Part shown: one piece after another, positions 15,426 through 23,059 of the stretch | How the letters are laid out: every line of letters starts with the position of its first letter | Position numbering within the stretch: the stretch's first letter is position 1 | Assembly (NCBI GenBank): GCA_002699125.1 | Contig: PABI01000157.1 | Span: 1 to 49,711 of the forward strand | Length of the DNA stretch: 49,711 nucleotides | Reading direction: 5' to 3' | Origin: Anaerolineaceae bacterium | Lineage (GTDB): Bacteria > Chloroflexota > Anaerolineae > Promineifilales > Promineifilaceae | Program-made: the position numbers and the translations under genes | The notes under the pieces: model-generated | What the model was told of the DNA's origin: nothing | Seen by the model: the letters and a program-made list of their open reading frames with translations, nothing else | The model's database searches: none

Positions 15426-16088
15426 ATGAGTGAATTGAATGCAGAACGCGCCAAAATGCTGGGAGGTCTGGTGGAAAAAGCCAGAGAACATTTTGGTCGC
15501 ACCAAGAAAGAGTGTGCGGCCGTTCTCGGCCTAAAGCCAGCAGAGTATCGCGCCATTGAATCCGGCGAATATCCCATTTCCCTGCCCCAGCTTGAAGCCA
15601 TTGCTCTTTATCTCAACATCCCCATGGGCTACTTTTGGGGCAGCGAGCCGCTCAAGGCGGAAGCCGAAATCGATTTTGCCAACCTCATTGCCCTGCGCCA
15701 TCGGGTGATTGGCGTCTTGCTGAGCCAGCAGCGGCTGCGCAGTCGTGAATCCCTGGCCGACATGGCCGAAGCGTTAGACATGGAAGAGGATCTGCTCAAA
15801 TCATACGAAATGGGCGAGGAACCCATTCCTTATTTACATCTGGAGCAAATCTGCCGCCATCTGGACGTTTCTGTGAGCTACTTCCTGGATGATTTGCATG
15901 GCCCATTAGGCCGGCACGAAGCCAGGCAAAAGCTGGAGCGGCAGTTCAACCGCATGTCGCCCGATATGCAGGCCTTTTTGATTAATCCGGTCAACGTAAG
16001 CTATCTAGACACCGCTAAAAAACTCAGCGAAATGGACGTCGAGCAGCTGCGGCAGGTGGCGGAAAGCTTGCTGGAAATCACCTACTAA
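15426..16088 (+). CDS. XRE-family regulator with two HTH-like domains
   Basis: 220 residues. First HTH_XRE is at about 12-68: 'KKECAAVLGLKPAEYRAIES' and 'GEYPISLPQLEAIALYLNIP', followed by 'MGYFWG'. A second HTH-like repeat is at about 100-150: 'SRESLADMAEALDMEEDLLK', 'IPYLHLEQICRHLDVSVSYF'. Both have the usual five-helix spacing and end with the Y-F motif. The C-terminal 60 residues ('FNRMSPDMQAFLINPVN') may mediate dimerisation. The gene diverges from the four-gene ATPase array 132 bases away and is followed 10 bases later by a TPR gene. A role as local regulator of the array is inferred. The ribosome site is weak. Confidence 0.85.
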   Translation: MSELNAERAKMLGGLVEKAREHFGRTKKECAAVLGLKPAEYRAIESGEYPISLPQLEAIALYLNIPMGYFWGSEPLKAEAEIDFANLIALRHRVIGVLLSQQRLRSRESLADMAEALDMEEDLLKSYEMGEEPIPYLHLEQICRHLDVSVSYFLDDLHGPLGRHEARQKLERQFNRMSPDMQAFLINPVNVSYLDTAKKLSEMDVEQLRQVAESLLEITY

Positions 16089-16098
16089 TTGCGCCAAA

Positions 16099-16644
16099 AT
16101 GAGCCATTCCCTTTCTCCACAACAATTAAAAGAGGAAGGAATGCGCCTGTTTCAGCAGGGGAAGCACAAGGATGCCTTGGCGGCGTTTGAACAGGCGGCC
16201 GCTGCGTTTGCCGCACAGGAAGATGTGGGGAGTCAGGCAGAAATGCTGAACAACATGGGGGTTGTTTTGCGAGTACAGGGGGAGATGGATACGGCCGTAA
16301 CCACCCTCAACAAAGCCGCTGAACTTTTTGCCCAAACTGGCGACAGCACACGCCGCGCCCAAACGCTGGGCAACCTGGGTGATCTCTACGCCCAGCAAAA
16401 AAAGCACACTGAAGCGGCTCGCCATTACAGCAATGCCGCAGCCCAATTTGCCAAAAGCAACGAAAAAGAAAATCAGGCCCAGGTGCTACGCGCCCTGAGC
16501 CTGATGGAACTCCGCCGGGGCCAATGGCTGGCCGCGATCATGCGGATGGAAGAGAGCTTGCAAGCCCGCCCCCGGCTCTCTTTACCTCAACGAATTTTCA
16601 AATGGCTGCTTCGCTTTGCCAACCGCCTGCTTGGCGGCCATTAA
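16099..16644 (+). CDS. Tetratricopeptide repeat protein
   Basis: 181 residues. At least three TPR units are visible: 'LKEEGMRLFQQGKHKDALAA', 'MLNNMGVVLRVQGEMDTAVT' and 'TLGNLGDLYAQQKKHTEAAR', with the typical G-Y/L-A pattern, and a fourth at 'QVLRALSLMELRRGQWLAAI'. The C-terminus is basic and hydrophobic ('RIFKWLLRFANRLL'), possibly a membrane-touching amphipathic helix. It begins 10 bases after the XRE regulator's stop and is surely cotranscribed. TPR scaffolds bind protein partners. Together with the TPR-tailed ATPase nearby it may be part of one signalling assembly (inference). Confidence 0.85.
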   Translation: MSHSLSPQQLKEEGMRLFQQGKHKDALAAFEQAAAAFAAQEDVGSQAEMLNNMGVVLRVQGEMDTAVTTLNKAAELFAQTGDSTRRAQTLGNLGDLYAQQKKHTEAARHYSNAAAQFAKSNEKENQAQVLRALSLMELRRGQWLAAIMRMEESLQARPRLSLPQRIFKWLLRFANRLLGGH

Positions 16645-16672
16645 TCCATAATCGGTGGTCGGTAATCGGTTT

Positions 16673-16700
16673 ACGGATTACCGATAACGGATTACCGATA
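16673..16700. repeat. Tandem 14-bp repeat, two copies
   Basis: ACGGATTACCGATA is present twice head to tail (16673-16686, 16687-16700). Preceding GGTAATCGG can pair with GATTACC, so a hairpin is possible between the convergent TPR and membrane-protein genes. Confidence 0.7.
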
Positions 16701-17006
16701 ATTCTCTCCTTGAAAGCGCTGAATCAAATTAAAGCCCACAAACGGACCCAGCCAGCCGCAGGGCATCACCAGCAGCGCCAGCCAGCCAAACGGACCGCTT
16801 TGCAAAAATTGTTCGGGGGCCAGCAAGGCATTGCCAGGATTGAGTCCGGCGCTGGTTGCCAGAGAAACAAAAAGGGATTGGCTCACGAGCAGGACGATGA
16901 GGGTAACGGCCGTTACCACAATACGTTCACTCCAGGTTTGCAGCCGCCAGGCAGAAAAAGCAGCAACAATGATGAATGACCAGATAATCATATAAAGTGT
17001 CGGCAT
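16692..17006 (-). CDS. Small membrane protein, unknown family
   Basis: 104 residues with three hydrophobic segments: 'LYMIIWSFIIVAAFSAW', 'IVVTAVTLIVLLVSQSLFVS' and 'FGWLALLVMPCGWLGPFVGF'. The ATG at 17006 is preceded by a strong GGAGG. A much longer frame upstream, to 17285, is non-coding in character and runs into a repeat. Convergent to the TPR gene. I do not recognise a family; similar short three-helix proteins are common in Chloroflexota. Confidence 0.65.
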   Translation of the reverse strand: MPTLYMIIWSFIIVAAFSAWRLQTWSERIVVTAVTLIVLLVSQSLFVSLATSAGLNPGNALLAPEQFLQSGPFGWLALLVMPCGWLGPFVGFNLIQRFQGENYR

Positions 17007-17469
17007 CGTGAACCTCCAAAATAAATTGTCAATCGGTTTCCCTAACTGTTTACAGCGTACTTGTTTCCGGAGTGAGTTTGCTCGATGGTTAGGAAACGGC
17101 CGTCTAACGGCTTCCTGACGCTGTACCCCTAAAACGCCCCCTTTCCGCAAAAAGTTCCATCCAAATAGAGCAATTTTCAAAATCAGGTGGGAACCAACCA
17201 ACAATCTCGGTAAAATCCAGCTTGAATACTTACAGGTCTTCATCAATTCATGTGATAAATAGCGTATTAAGTCACAGCTTGTCATTCTCGCGAAGGCGGG
17301 AATCCATTAAGTTTAAACCCTATGGATGCCTGCTTTCGCAGGCATGACAGTTGATGCTTTAGAGGCCTGTCAAGGACACTATTTAACGAAGAACCAACGC
17401 GAAGATCCTGCACTGCATCGGCAAGCCAGGATTGCACGTGCTTTTGCGTGAATTCACAAGGAGAAAATT
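17007..17469. other. Intergenic region with a GTCATTCC-type inverted repeat
   Basis: 463 bases without a supportable gene. It holds one ACGGCCGT (17096) and a large inverted repeat: arms at 17281-17307 and 17322-17348, about 27 bases each and imperfect, with a 14-base loop. The remaining sequence before bcp presumably holds its promoter, which I could not fix. No tRNA or other RNA was recognised. Confidence 0.5.
17281..17348. repeat. Large inverted repeat, GTCATTCTCGCG...GGCATGAC
   Basis: Left arm at 17281-17307 starts GTCATTCTCGCGAAGGCGGG. Right arm at 17322-17348 ends CTTTCGCAGGCATGAC. The left arm matches the single unit at 783-809. It has the structure of a non-autonomous REPIN/MITE-like element. 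Confidence 0.75.
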
Positions 17470-17925
17470 ATGACTGTTGGCGAGATGGCCCCCGATTTTG
17501 AACTGATTTCCGATGAAGGCACCCCGGTAAAATTGTCCGATTTGCGCGGGCAAAAGGTGGTGCTCTTTTTCTATCCTAAGGCCGATACCCCCGGCTGCAC
17601 CACACAGGCCTGCGGCTTCCGCGACAACTGGCCAACCATCGAGGCCGCCGGCGCGACGGTGTTGGGAATCAGCCCAGACACGCCGGAAGACCTGGCCAAA
17701 TGGCGGGCCAAAATGGGCTTCCCCTACAACTTACTGGCCGACACCGAGCACGAAGTCTCCGAAACGTATGGCGTGTGGGGCGAAAAGAAAATGTACGGCA
17801 ACACCTACATGGGCATCATCCGCAGCCACTTTGTCATTGATGAAAACGGCCGTTTTGCCGACGAACAAATCAAAATCAGCCCGAAAGACAGTGTGGATAA
17901 AGCGGTGAAGTTTTTGGAGGCATGA
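17470..17925 (+). CDS. bcp: Thioredoxin-dependent thiol peroxidase (Bcp/PrxQ peroxiredoxin)
   Basis: 151 residues, the normal size. It reduces H2O2 and organic or fatty-acid hydroperoxides in the cytosol with electrons from thioredoxin. The active-site motif 'YPKADTPGCTTQACGF' contains the peroxidatic C43 and the PrxQ-type resolving C48, with T40 and P41 of the PxxxTxxC box. The catalytic Arg is in 'GIIRSHFVID'. 'FPYNLLADTEHEVSETYGVW' is a family signature. AAGGAG lies seven to eight bases before the ATG. Monocistronic, with a hairpin overlapping its stop codon. Confidence 0.96.
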   Translation: MTVGEMAPDFELISDEGTPVKLSDLRGQKVVLFFYPKADTPGCTTQACGFRDNWPTIEAAGATVLGISPDTPEDLAKWRAKMGFPYNLLADTEHEVSETYGVWGEKKMYGNTYMGIIRSHFVIDENGRFADEQIKISPKDSVDKAVKFLEA

Positions 17926-17960
17926 TGTGCGATTTGTCTTCGCGCATCATCCTTTGTTTT
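17922..17960 (+). terminator. Probable terminator after bcp
   Basis: Ten-bp stem (17922-17931 with 17941-17950, one wobble), nine-base loop, then CCTTTGTTTT. The stem overlaps the bcp stop codon. It may also serve the convergent gene ending at 17959, although the T-run favours the plus strand. Confidence 0.6.
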
Positions 17961-20900
17961 ATGGTTCCACATTCACGGTGATGGGCAAAATGAAACGGCC
18001 GTCTGCCACCATTTCTCCCGCCCCATTTTGCACCGGCAGGCGGTCAAACTGCCCGGTCACCGGCAGGCGGTCAAACTGCCCGGTCACTGGCTGGCTGTAA
18101 AAACCAACTGCCAGCCGGTAATTGCCCGGGGGCACGTCTGCCAGCGGCAGCGTAATTGTGTCGCTGACGACCTCGCCAGCCGTCCACTGGCTGGTGGGGT
18201 AACTGCCGTAGCGTGGCGGGCTGTCACTTTGGACCAGTGGCGAACCATCCAACTCTATCAGATGGACAAAGCGCGTGTAGTCGGTTCGGCCGTTTGCCAG
18301 CGCCTGCCATACCAGCATCAGGTTAAGAGCCTCATTAGTCTGGCTGAACTGATAGCCTTGCAGCTCAATTTCATCGCCGAAGACGGCCGTTTCCCGCACA
18401 ATCCCCTCCGGCAGCACAAACACCGGCTCTGTTGGCTGGAACACCAGGCCCGATTCAGCCTCCACCAGTTCGCCTAAGCGCCGGGTAAGGACGGCCGTAT
18501 TTGGTTTAGTCACATCATACAGTTGAGCGACGAGGGCAAACGGCCGTTCATGCGATTCCTCTGGTGGGGGCAGCGGGATTGTCAGCCAATCATGCACCCA
18601 CTGCCCGGCAGGCCAGCCGCTGCTGGGCAAAAAGCCGTAGCCGGGCTGTATATCCACCACGCGCACAAAACGACCCTGGGCATCTGTCAGGCGCAGCGCC
18701 ACATTGTAATTGTGGCTGAGCGGCTGCGGCGTAAACCAGGCCAGCTGCACCGTAAGCTGCCCGTCGCTGGTTTGCTGCACGTCAATGCCTCTCACGGTTA
18801 GCTGCTCGCTTTCTGGCAGGTCATTAGCCACAGGCAGCACGCGGATTGGCTGCAAAAAGAGGGCATTGCGGCTGCGACCTGCTGGGGTGAGGGGGTTGTT
18901 ATCTGCCAACGTCAATCTGGGCACAAACAGGCCAGCAGGTGCATTTTCCGGCAAGGTTAGTTCAAACACGGTTGAAGTTATATTTCCCGGAACCGTCTGT
19001 TGGGCAATGGTGGGCGGCGACAACCCAGGTTCAACGGGCCAGTTGATCGCTGGGAAGAACAGTTCCAGCCTGACCTCCTGGGCAGGAGGGCTATCCCATT
19101 CAAGCTCTATGCGAAGCGTCTCACCTGCTTGAATTTCCGCAGGCACTGCAGCGGCTTGCAGCGTCACTCCACTCACAAAAGTCACGCCCTCCGATTCCGA
19201 ATGCAGATAGCCCATCTGCACAAAATCCCAGGTGTGCAAATCGCGCGGTAGCATTGGCTCCGGCCAGAGCCGCACCACGATTGCCAACAACAGCAGTCCC
19301 ACCACAGCGAACCCAGTTTTGCGATTCAGCCAACGCTTGCTCGGCTGGAACAGCCAAATGGTGAGTAATATAGCCAGCAGAGAGGCCACCTCAGCCGCCA
19401 GCCGCACCGGCGTGCGGCCTAGTCTAAGTTCGATCTCGTGCTCACCCGCTGGCACATCCAATTCAATAAGGCCACTGCCGGCGGACGGCCGTATCCCCAC
19501 TGTCTCCCCATCTATTTCCGCCCGCCAGCCCGGCCAATGCAAAATGGGAAAGATGAGGGTGCTGGGAACGGCCGTTTCCACCGACCAACGCTGCCAATCC
19601 GCGCGTTCAGCCAGCAGCGCAGCAGAAACCAACTCGCCAGCCAGCGGGGTCACTGTCCAACGGTCGCCACGATTGAGCCATGAACTCGTATACGGCCGTG
19701 GCTGCACCGTCGGCGGCAAATATTCAAAGCTAATCGTTGTGCCGATGTTGCCGGTGAACCATTCGTATTGAGCCAGCGATTCAGCCGTAACGTCTGCATC
19801 GGTTAACGGTAAATGATCGGGGTTTAGTTGCCCCAGGCTGCTGGCCAGCAGCAGCACGATGAGAGGCAGTGTCCACCACTGCGGTCTCGGTATGACCAGG
19901 GCCAACGCCCCCACCGCCAGTGCTCCACCAAACGCCTGCACGGACAAAAAGCGCCAGGGAAACTGCGTAAAGGCCAGCAGCGGCAAATGCTCCCACAGCG
20001 GTGCCGACAAGGGCGTGAGCATGAAACTACTCACCACCATCGTGAGCCCAATGAAAATGGCCGGAATAATCATCTTTTGTCGCTGCTTGAACCAGAGCCA
20101 GAGCAAAGCCAGCAAACTGGTTAGGATAACGGCCGTTTGCACCAACCCCATACGAAACGCTTCCCGGTCCACTACGCTGTAATCCACAAAAAAGGTGGAT
20201 TGCGTGAGGGGAAATTCGGCCGTTCCCAAAAAATGGTTGCTGTAATGAAAATAGCCGCTCGTCACCGTATCCAGCTGCGCCAGCGACTGCTCTGCCAGGG
20301 CCGGAACAAAAAACCAGGCGGCGAGGGCCAACGCCAAAATTAGAGCAGAAAGAAGATTGGAGATTGGAGACTTGTCCTGAGCAGAGTCGAAGGATTGGAG
20401 TTGGGTTTCGCTTCTCTGCGCCCTCCGCGCTCTCCGCGGTAAAAAAAGGAAACGCAGCAATAGATACAGCAGCAGAAAGGGCGAAAAAATGAGGGCCGAG
20501 ATATTGTGGCTGAGAATGAGCGCCGCGTAGGCCAGGGCAAACAGCGCCATCTGCCGCCGTCCGCCGCCAAACAGGTCATCCGCCGCCAAAATCACCAGTG
20601 GATAGAAAGCCATGGCCCAGAATTCGGCCAAAGAATCGCCGCGCACGTAGACATTAACTAGGTGGAACGGGGCCACGGTGTAAGCCACAGCAGCCAGCAA
20701 ACCGGCCCACCGGCTGCCAAACCAGCGCCGCGCCAGGGCAAATGTGCCCCAGGCCGCCACCACATACCCCAGCAGATGCGACAAGTGAATCGCTCTAACA
20801 AAGCTAAAGCCGAGCAGGCGGAAGAAAAATGTTATGTAAATTGAAAGCGGGGCGTAATAGTTGTAGAACGGATAGCCGTAGCCGTAGTTGGCATCTGGCA

Positions 20901-21108
20901 TCCAGCGTACGGGGAAATGGCCATCGAGAACGGCCGTTTCCAACTGATGCAATCGCTGCAATAAAAATGGGCTGTCCCCACCACCGCGCGTGTTCAGCAG
21001 GCCGGGCTGGGCCAGCTCCGGCCAGGCTGCTGCCAGGGCAATAAATAAAATTGCCAGCAGGCCAGCCCAACTGCTGGCAAACCAACGCGCTTTCGACTTT
21101 TCATTCAC
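17959..21108 (-). CDS. Large polytopic membrane protein, PTPS-related / YfhO-like glycosyltransferase-type
   Basis: 1049 residues. The N-terminal half (about 12-420) has some ten transmembrane segments and the loop 'GHFPVRWMPDANYGYGYPFY' plus 'NYYAPLSIYI', typical of the '6-pyruvoyl-tetrahydropterin synthase-related' membrane family. That family is thought to act in cell-surface glycan work, but no reaction is established. Another TM segment lies near 575-592. The extracytoplasmic C-terminal half is beta-rich, with an exact nine-residue duplication (VTGQFDRLP twice) from a 27-bp tandem repeat. Residues about 224-251 are encoded by an intergenic-type repeat. The start is GTG at 21108, six bases after the DoxX-like gene, implying cotranscription. 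Confidence 0.8.
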   Translation of the reverse strand: MNEKSKARWFASSWAGLLAILFIALAAAWPELAQPGLLNTRGGGDSPFLLQRLHQLETAVLDGHFPVRWMPDANYGYGYPFYNYYAPLSIYITFFFRLLGFSFVRAIHLSHLLGYVVAAWGTFALARRWFGSRWAGLLAAVAYTVAPFHLVNVYVRGDSLAEFWAMAFYPLVILAADDLFGGGRRQMALFALAYAALILSHNISALIFSPFLLLYLLLRFLFLPRRARRAQRSETQLQSFDSAQDKSPISNLLSALILALALAAWFFVPALAEQSLAQLDTVTSGYFHYSNHFLGTAEFPLTQSTFFVDYSVVDREAFRMGLVQTAVILTSLLALLWLWFKQRQKMIIPAIFIGLTMVVSSFMLTPLSAPLWEHLPLLAFTQFPWRFLSVQAFGGALAVGALALVIPRPQWWTLPLIVLLLASSLGQLNPDHLPLTDADVTAESLAQYEWFTGNIGTTISFEYLPPTVQPRPYTSSWLNRGDRWTVTPLAGELVSAALLAERADWQRWSVETAVPSTLIFPILHWPGWRAEIDGETVGIRPSAGSGLIELDVPAGEHEIELRLGRTPVRLAAEVASLLAILLTIWLFQPSKRWLNRKTGFAVVGLLLLAIVVRLWPEPMLPRDLHTWDFVQMGYLHSESEGVTFVSGVTLQAAAVPAEIQAGETLRIELEWDSPPAQEVRLELFFPAINWPVEPGLSPPTIAQQTVPGNITSTVFELTLPENAPAGLFVPRLTLADNNPLTPAGRSRNALFLQPIRVLPVANDLPESEQLTVRGIDVQQTSDGQLTVQLAWFTPQPLSHNYNVALRLTDAQGRFVRVVDIQPGYGFLPSSGWPAGQWVHDWLTIPLPPPEESHERPFALVAQLYDVTKPNTAVLTRRLGELVEAESGLVFQPTEPVFVLPEGIVRETAVFGDEIELQGYQFSQTNEALNLMLVWQALANGRTDYTRFVHLIELDGSPLVQSDSPPRYGSYPTSQWTAGEVVSDTITLPLADVPPGNYRLAVGFYSQPVTGQFDRLPVTGQFDRLPVQNGAGEMVADGRFILPITVNVEP
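18031..18084. repeat. Exact 27-bp tandem duplication inside a coding region
   Basis: Two identical 27-base units (18031-18057 and 18058-18084) add nine residues in frame near the C-terminus of the PTPS-related protein. The exact identity suggests a recent slippage or duplication, or an assembly artefact. Confidence 0.9.
20353..20450. repeat. Intergenic-type repeats within the PTPS-related gene
   Basis: GGAGATTGGAGA, a TTGTCCTGAGC...GTCGAAGGA unit and a CTCTGCGC...CTCCGCGGT unit follow each other. All three resemble common non-coding repeats, yet here they are in frame. They encode a hydrophilic loop between two membrane segments. Confidence 0.65.
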
Positions 21109-21114
21109 AAAGTA

Positions 21115-21600
21115 TTACTTTTCCGGTTCCGGCACCACGCGGCCGCCGCGGACGGTGCCGCCCAGCACCAGCCCTGCGCCAATCAAAACCAGATTTTTGA
21201 TGATGTATTGGCCTTCCAACGTGAGACCATAGGGGAACTGCGTCCAGACAGCTTCCGGCAGCACCACCAGCGGCAATGCTGTGCCAGGCATTTGTAAGAA
21301 GAGCAGCAGCAGCGTCAGCCGCATGAATTTGCCCAGCATCAAACCCAGGCCAATCGCCATCTCCCACACGGCCAGCACCGGAATGAACCAATCTGGATTG
21401 ACAAAATAGGTCGTGTTACGCACCAGTTCTTCTGCCGGACTTAAGCCGGGCACCAGTTTAAGCGCGCCAAACCAGAAAAAGACAATTCCCAAACCAATGC
21501 GCAGGATAACCAGGCCATACCTGGCCATCCAAGACGTGATTCGCCGGTCAATTTTGTCGAATTGTGCCTGAAATTTTTCGCCAAAAAGCGAGTTGTTCAT
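21115..21600 (-). CDS. DoxX-like membrane protein
   Basis: 161 residues with four predicted helices. After a cytosolic N-terminus, 'RYGLVILRIGLGIVFFWFGA' plus 'LKLVPG' is the DoxX first-helix signature. Further helices are 'WFIPVLAVWEMAIGLGLMLG', 'LTLLLLFLQMPGTALPLVVL' and 'IIKNLVLIGAGLVLGG'. The family includes subunits of oxidoreductase or redox-stress complexes, but function is often unknown. GAGGTT is found about nine bases before the ATG. It is followed six bases later by the large PTPS-related gene. Confidence 0.85.
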   Translation of the reverse strand: MNNSLFGEKFQAQFDKIDRRITSWMARYGLVILRIGLGIVFFWFGALKLVPGLSPAEELVRNTTYFVNPDWFIPVLAVWEMAIGLGLMLGKFMRLTLLLLFLQMPGTALPLVVLPEAVWTQFPYGLTLEGQYIIKNLVLIGAGLVLGGTVRGGRVVPEPEK

Positions 21601-21691
21601 TTTGCGGCAACCTCATAAGGTAAGACTGGCAGTCCTGAAACGGTAAGTTATGGTTGATGAAACCAAGGACTGCCAGCCCTGACTTGCTCAA

Positions 21692-23002
21692 CTACGCGGT
21701 ACGGCGCAGCACAGCAAATAGCAATCCGCCCAGCAAAATAACGGCTACTACAAGCAAAATCAAACCGCTATAAGAAGCCAGCCCGGATTCTTCTTCGGGT
21801 GTTTCAACTGTTTCCGGAACTTCATCGCCAACGGCCGTTGGCTCGACTGTAGCAGAACCGGCATCGGCTACGCTGTCTGGTTCAGAGGTGTCGCCTTCTA
21901 CGCGCAGGCGACTGCCAAACTGGACTCCGGCCGTTTGCCCCTCAGCCACAGTAACGCTGGTGTTGGCGGCCGTGGTCATCTCTAACGGATTGGGCACAAC
22001 CTGCTCGATCTGATAAGCACCTGGTTCCAACCCTTCAAAGCAAATGGGTTCATTGGTGCCGGTGGAGACAGCCTGGCCAATCACCTGTGACCCGCTGGCA
22101 ACGCGGAAGGCAACGCTGCCCATGTACCCTTCATTGTTGTCAAACTGGCCGTTGCCATTGTCGTCGGCAAAGGCGTTGACACAAACGGTGGCCCCGGCAG
22201 GTGGTTCTGGGGTGTTGGTGGGGGCTTCGGTGGGAACGGCCGTTTCCGTGGGCACAGGCGTCTCGGTGGGGATTGGTGTATTGGTCGCCGGCGGCGGTGG
22301 TGGCGAGGTTGGCTGCGGCACGGGCGTGTTGGTCGGTGGTGGACCTACTTCAATCAGCTGCGCTGAATCAAACCAAACATCCAAATGCGCCCGGCATTGG
22401 TTAACACCTTCCAACCCATAATCGGCGGCGGTAAAGACGGTCACTTTGTCGCCCGTGGCGGTGACCTCTATTGAGGCCTGCTGCCATTGGTCGTGCGGCT
22501 GAATGAAGCCACTCCACTTAACGTCACCGTCATTCCACACGCCGCTGCCGTTGGGATCGATGCCCACCTGCACGTCCATGCGCAATCCACCTTCGGAAGG
22601 TGCCGGATAGTTGTCATTAGAGCCACGCCCTCTGGCCCAGACGGTAAACCGATAGGTGCTGCCCGGCGTCACGTTCACCGTTTGCAGCACGCCAGCCGCC
22701 CAGGTATCCCAGGAATTGCCCACATGCTGCGAGGCAGAGCCAGAATTAATTAACGGCGCACTCACCGTTTCTGCATTCCAATGTGGTTCTTTATGGTAGC
22801 CTTTGGTGCAGTCATCAAACTTGTCTGCGCCGCTGACGCGGAACCAGCGCCCCCAACTGTTGGCGGAACCATCGCTGTTATACGGCAGTTCAAAACCAGG
22901 ATTCTGCAGCAGATTGGTCTGTGCTGCACTGTGCTGTGCCTGGCTGCCCATTATCACCAGCAGCAAAGCCAGCATGATGAGTTTGAAACTACTTTTGTTC
23001 AT
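21692..23002 (-). CDS. Cell-surface protein: CBM-like domain, Thr/Pro linker, SdrD-B-like domain, C-terminal membrane anchor
   Basis: 436 residues. Signal peptide 1-27 ending 'SAAQ'. Residues 30-210 form a jelly-roll, carbohydrate-binding-like module ('NLLQNPGFELPY', 'STYRFTVWARGRG', 'HLDVWFDSAQLIE'). Residues 215-270 are a Thr/Pro-rich linker. Residues 272-365 hold a SdrD B-like domain: 'VCVNAFADDNGNGQFDNNEG', a possible Ca2+-binding loop, then 'EPICFEGLEPGAYQIEQVVP'. After a Glu-rich stretch, a final TM segment ('GLILLVVAVILLGGLLFAVL') and a short basic end anchor it. No LPXTG motif. The neighbour at 23060 shares the SdrD-B/TM design. GGGAGAGGTG precedes the ATG. Confidence 0.82.
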   Translation of the reverse strand: MNKSSFKLIMLALLLVIMGSQAQHSAAQTNLLQNPGFELPYNSDGSANSWGRWFRVSGADKFDDCTKGYHKEPHWNAETVSAPLINSGSASQHVGNSWDTWAAGVLQTVNVTPGSTYRFTVWARGRGSNDNYPAPSEGGLRMDVQVGIDPNGSGVWNDGDVKWSGFIQPHDQWQQASIEVTATGDKVTVFTAADYGLEGVNQCRAHLDVWFDSAQLIEVGPPPTNTPVPQPTSPPPPPATNTPIPTETPVPTETAVPTEAPTNTPEPPAGATVCVNAFADDNGNGQFDNNEGYMGSVAFRVASGSQVIGQAVSTGTNEPICFEGLEPGAYQIEQVVPNPLEMTTAANTSVTVAEGQTAGVQFGSRLRVEGDTSEPDSVADAGSATVEPTAVGDEVPETVETPEEESGLASYSGLILLVVAVILLGGLLFAVLRRTA

Positions 23003-23059
23003 TACACACCTCTCCCTCAGACGCCTTCATCCAATGGCAGCCTGTGTTGTTTTTATTTT

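Noticed and set aside
15294..15491. Longer version of the first ATPase starting at 15491
   Set aside because: It would overlap the start of the divergent XRE gene and its promoter; the added residues are unlike a folded domain.
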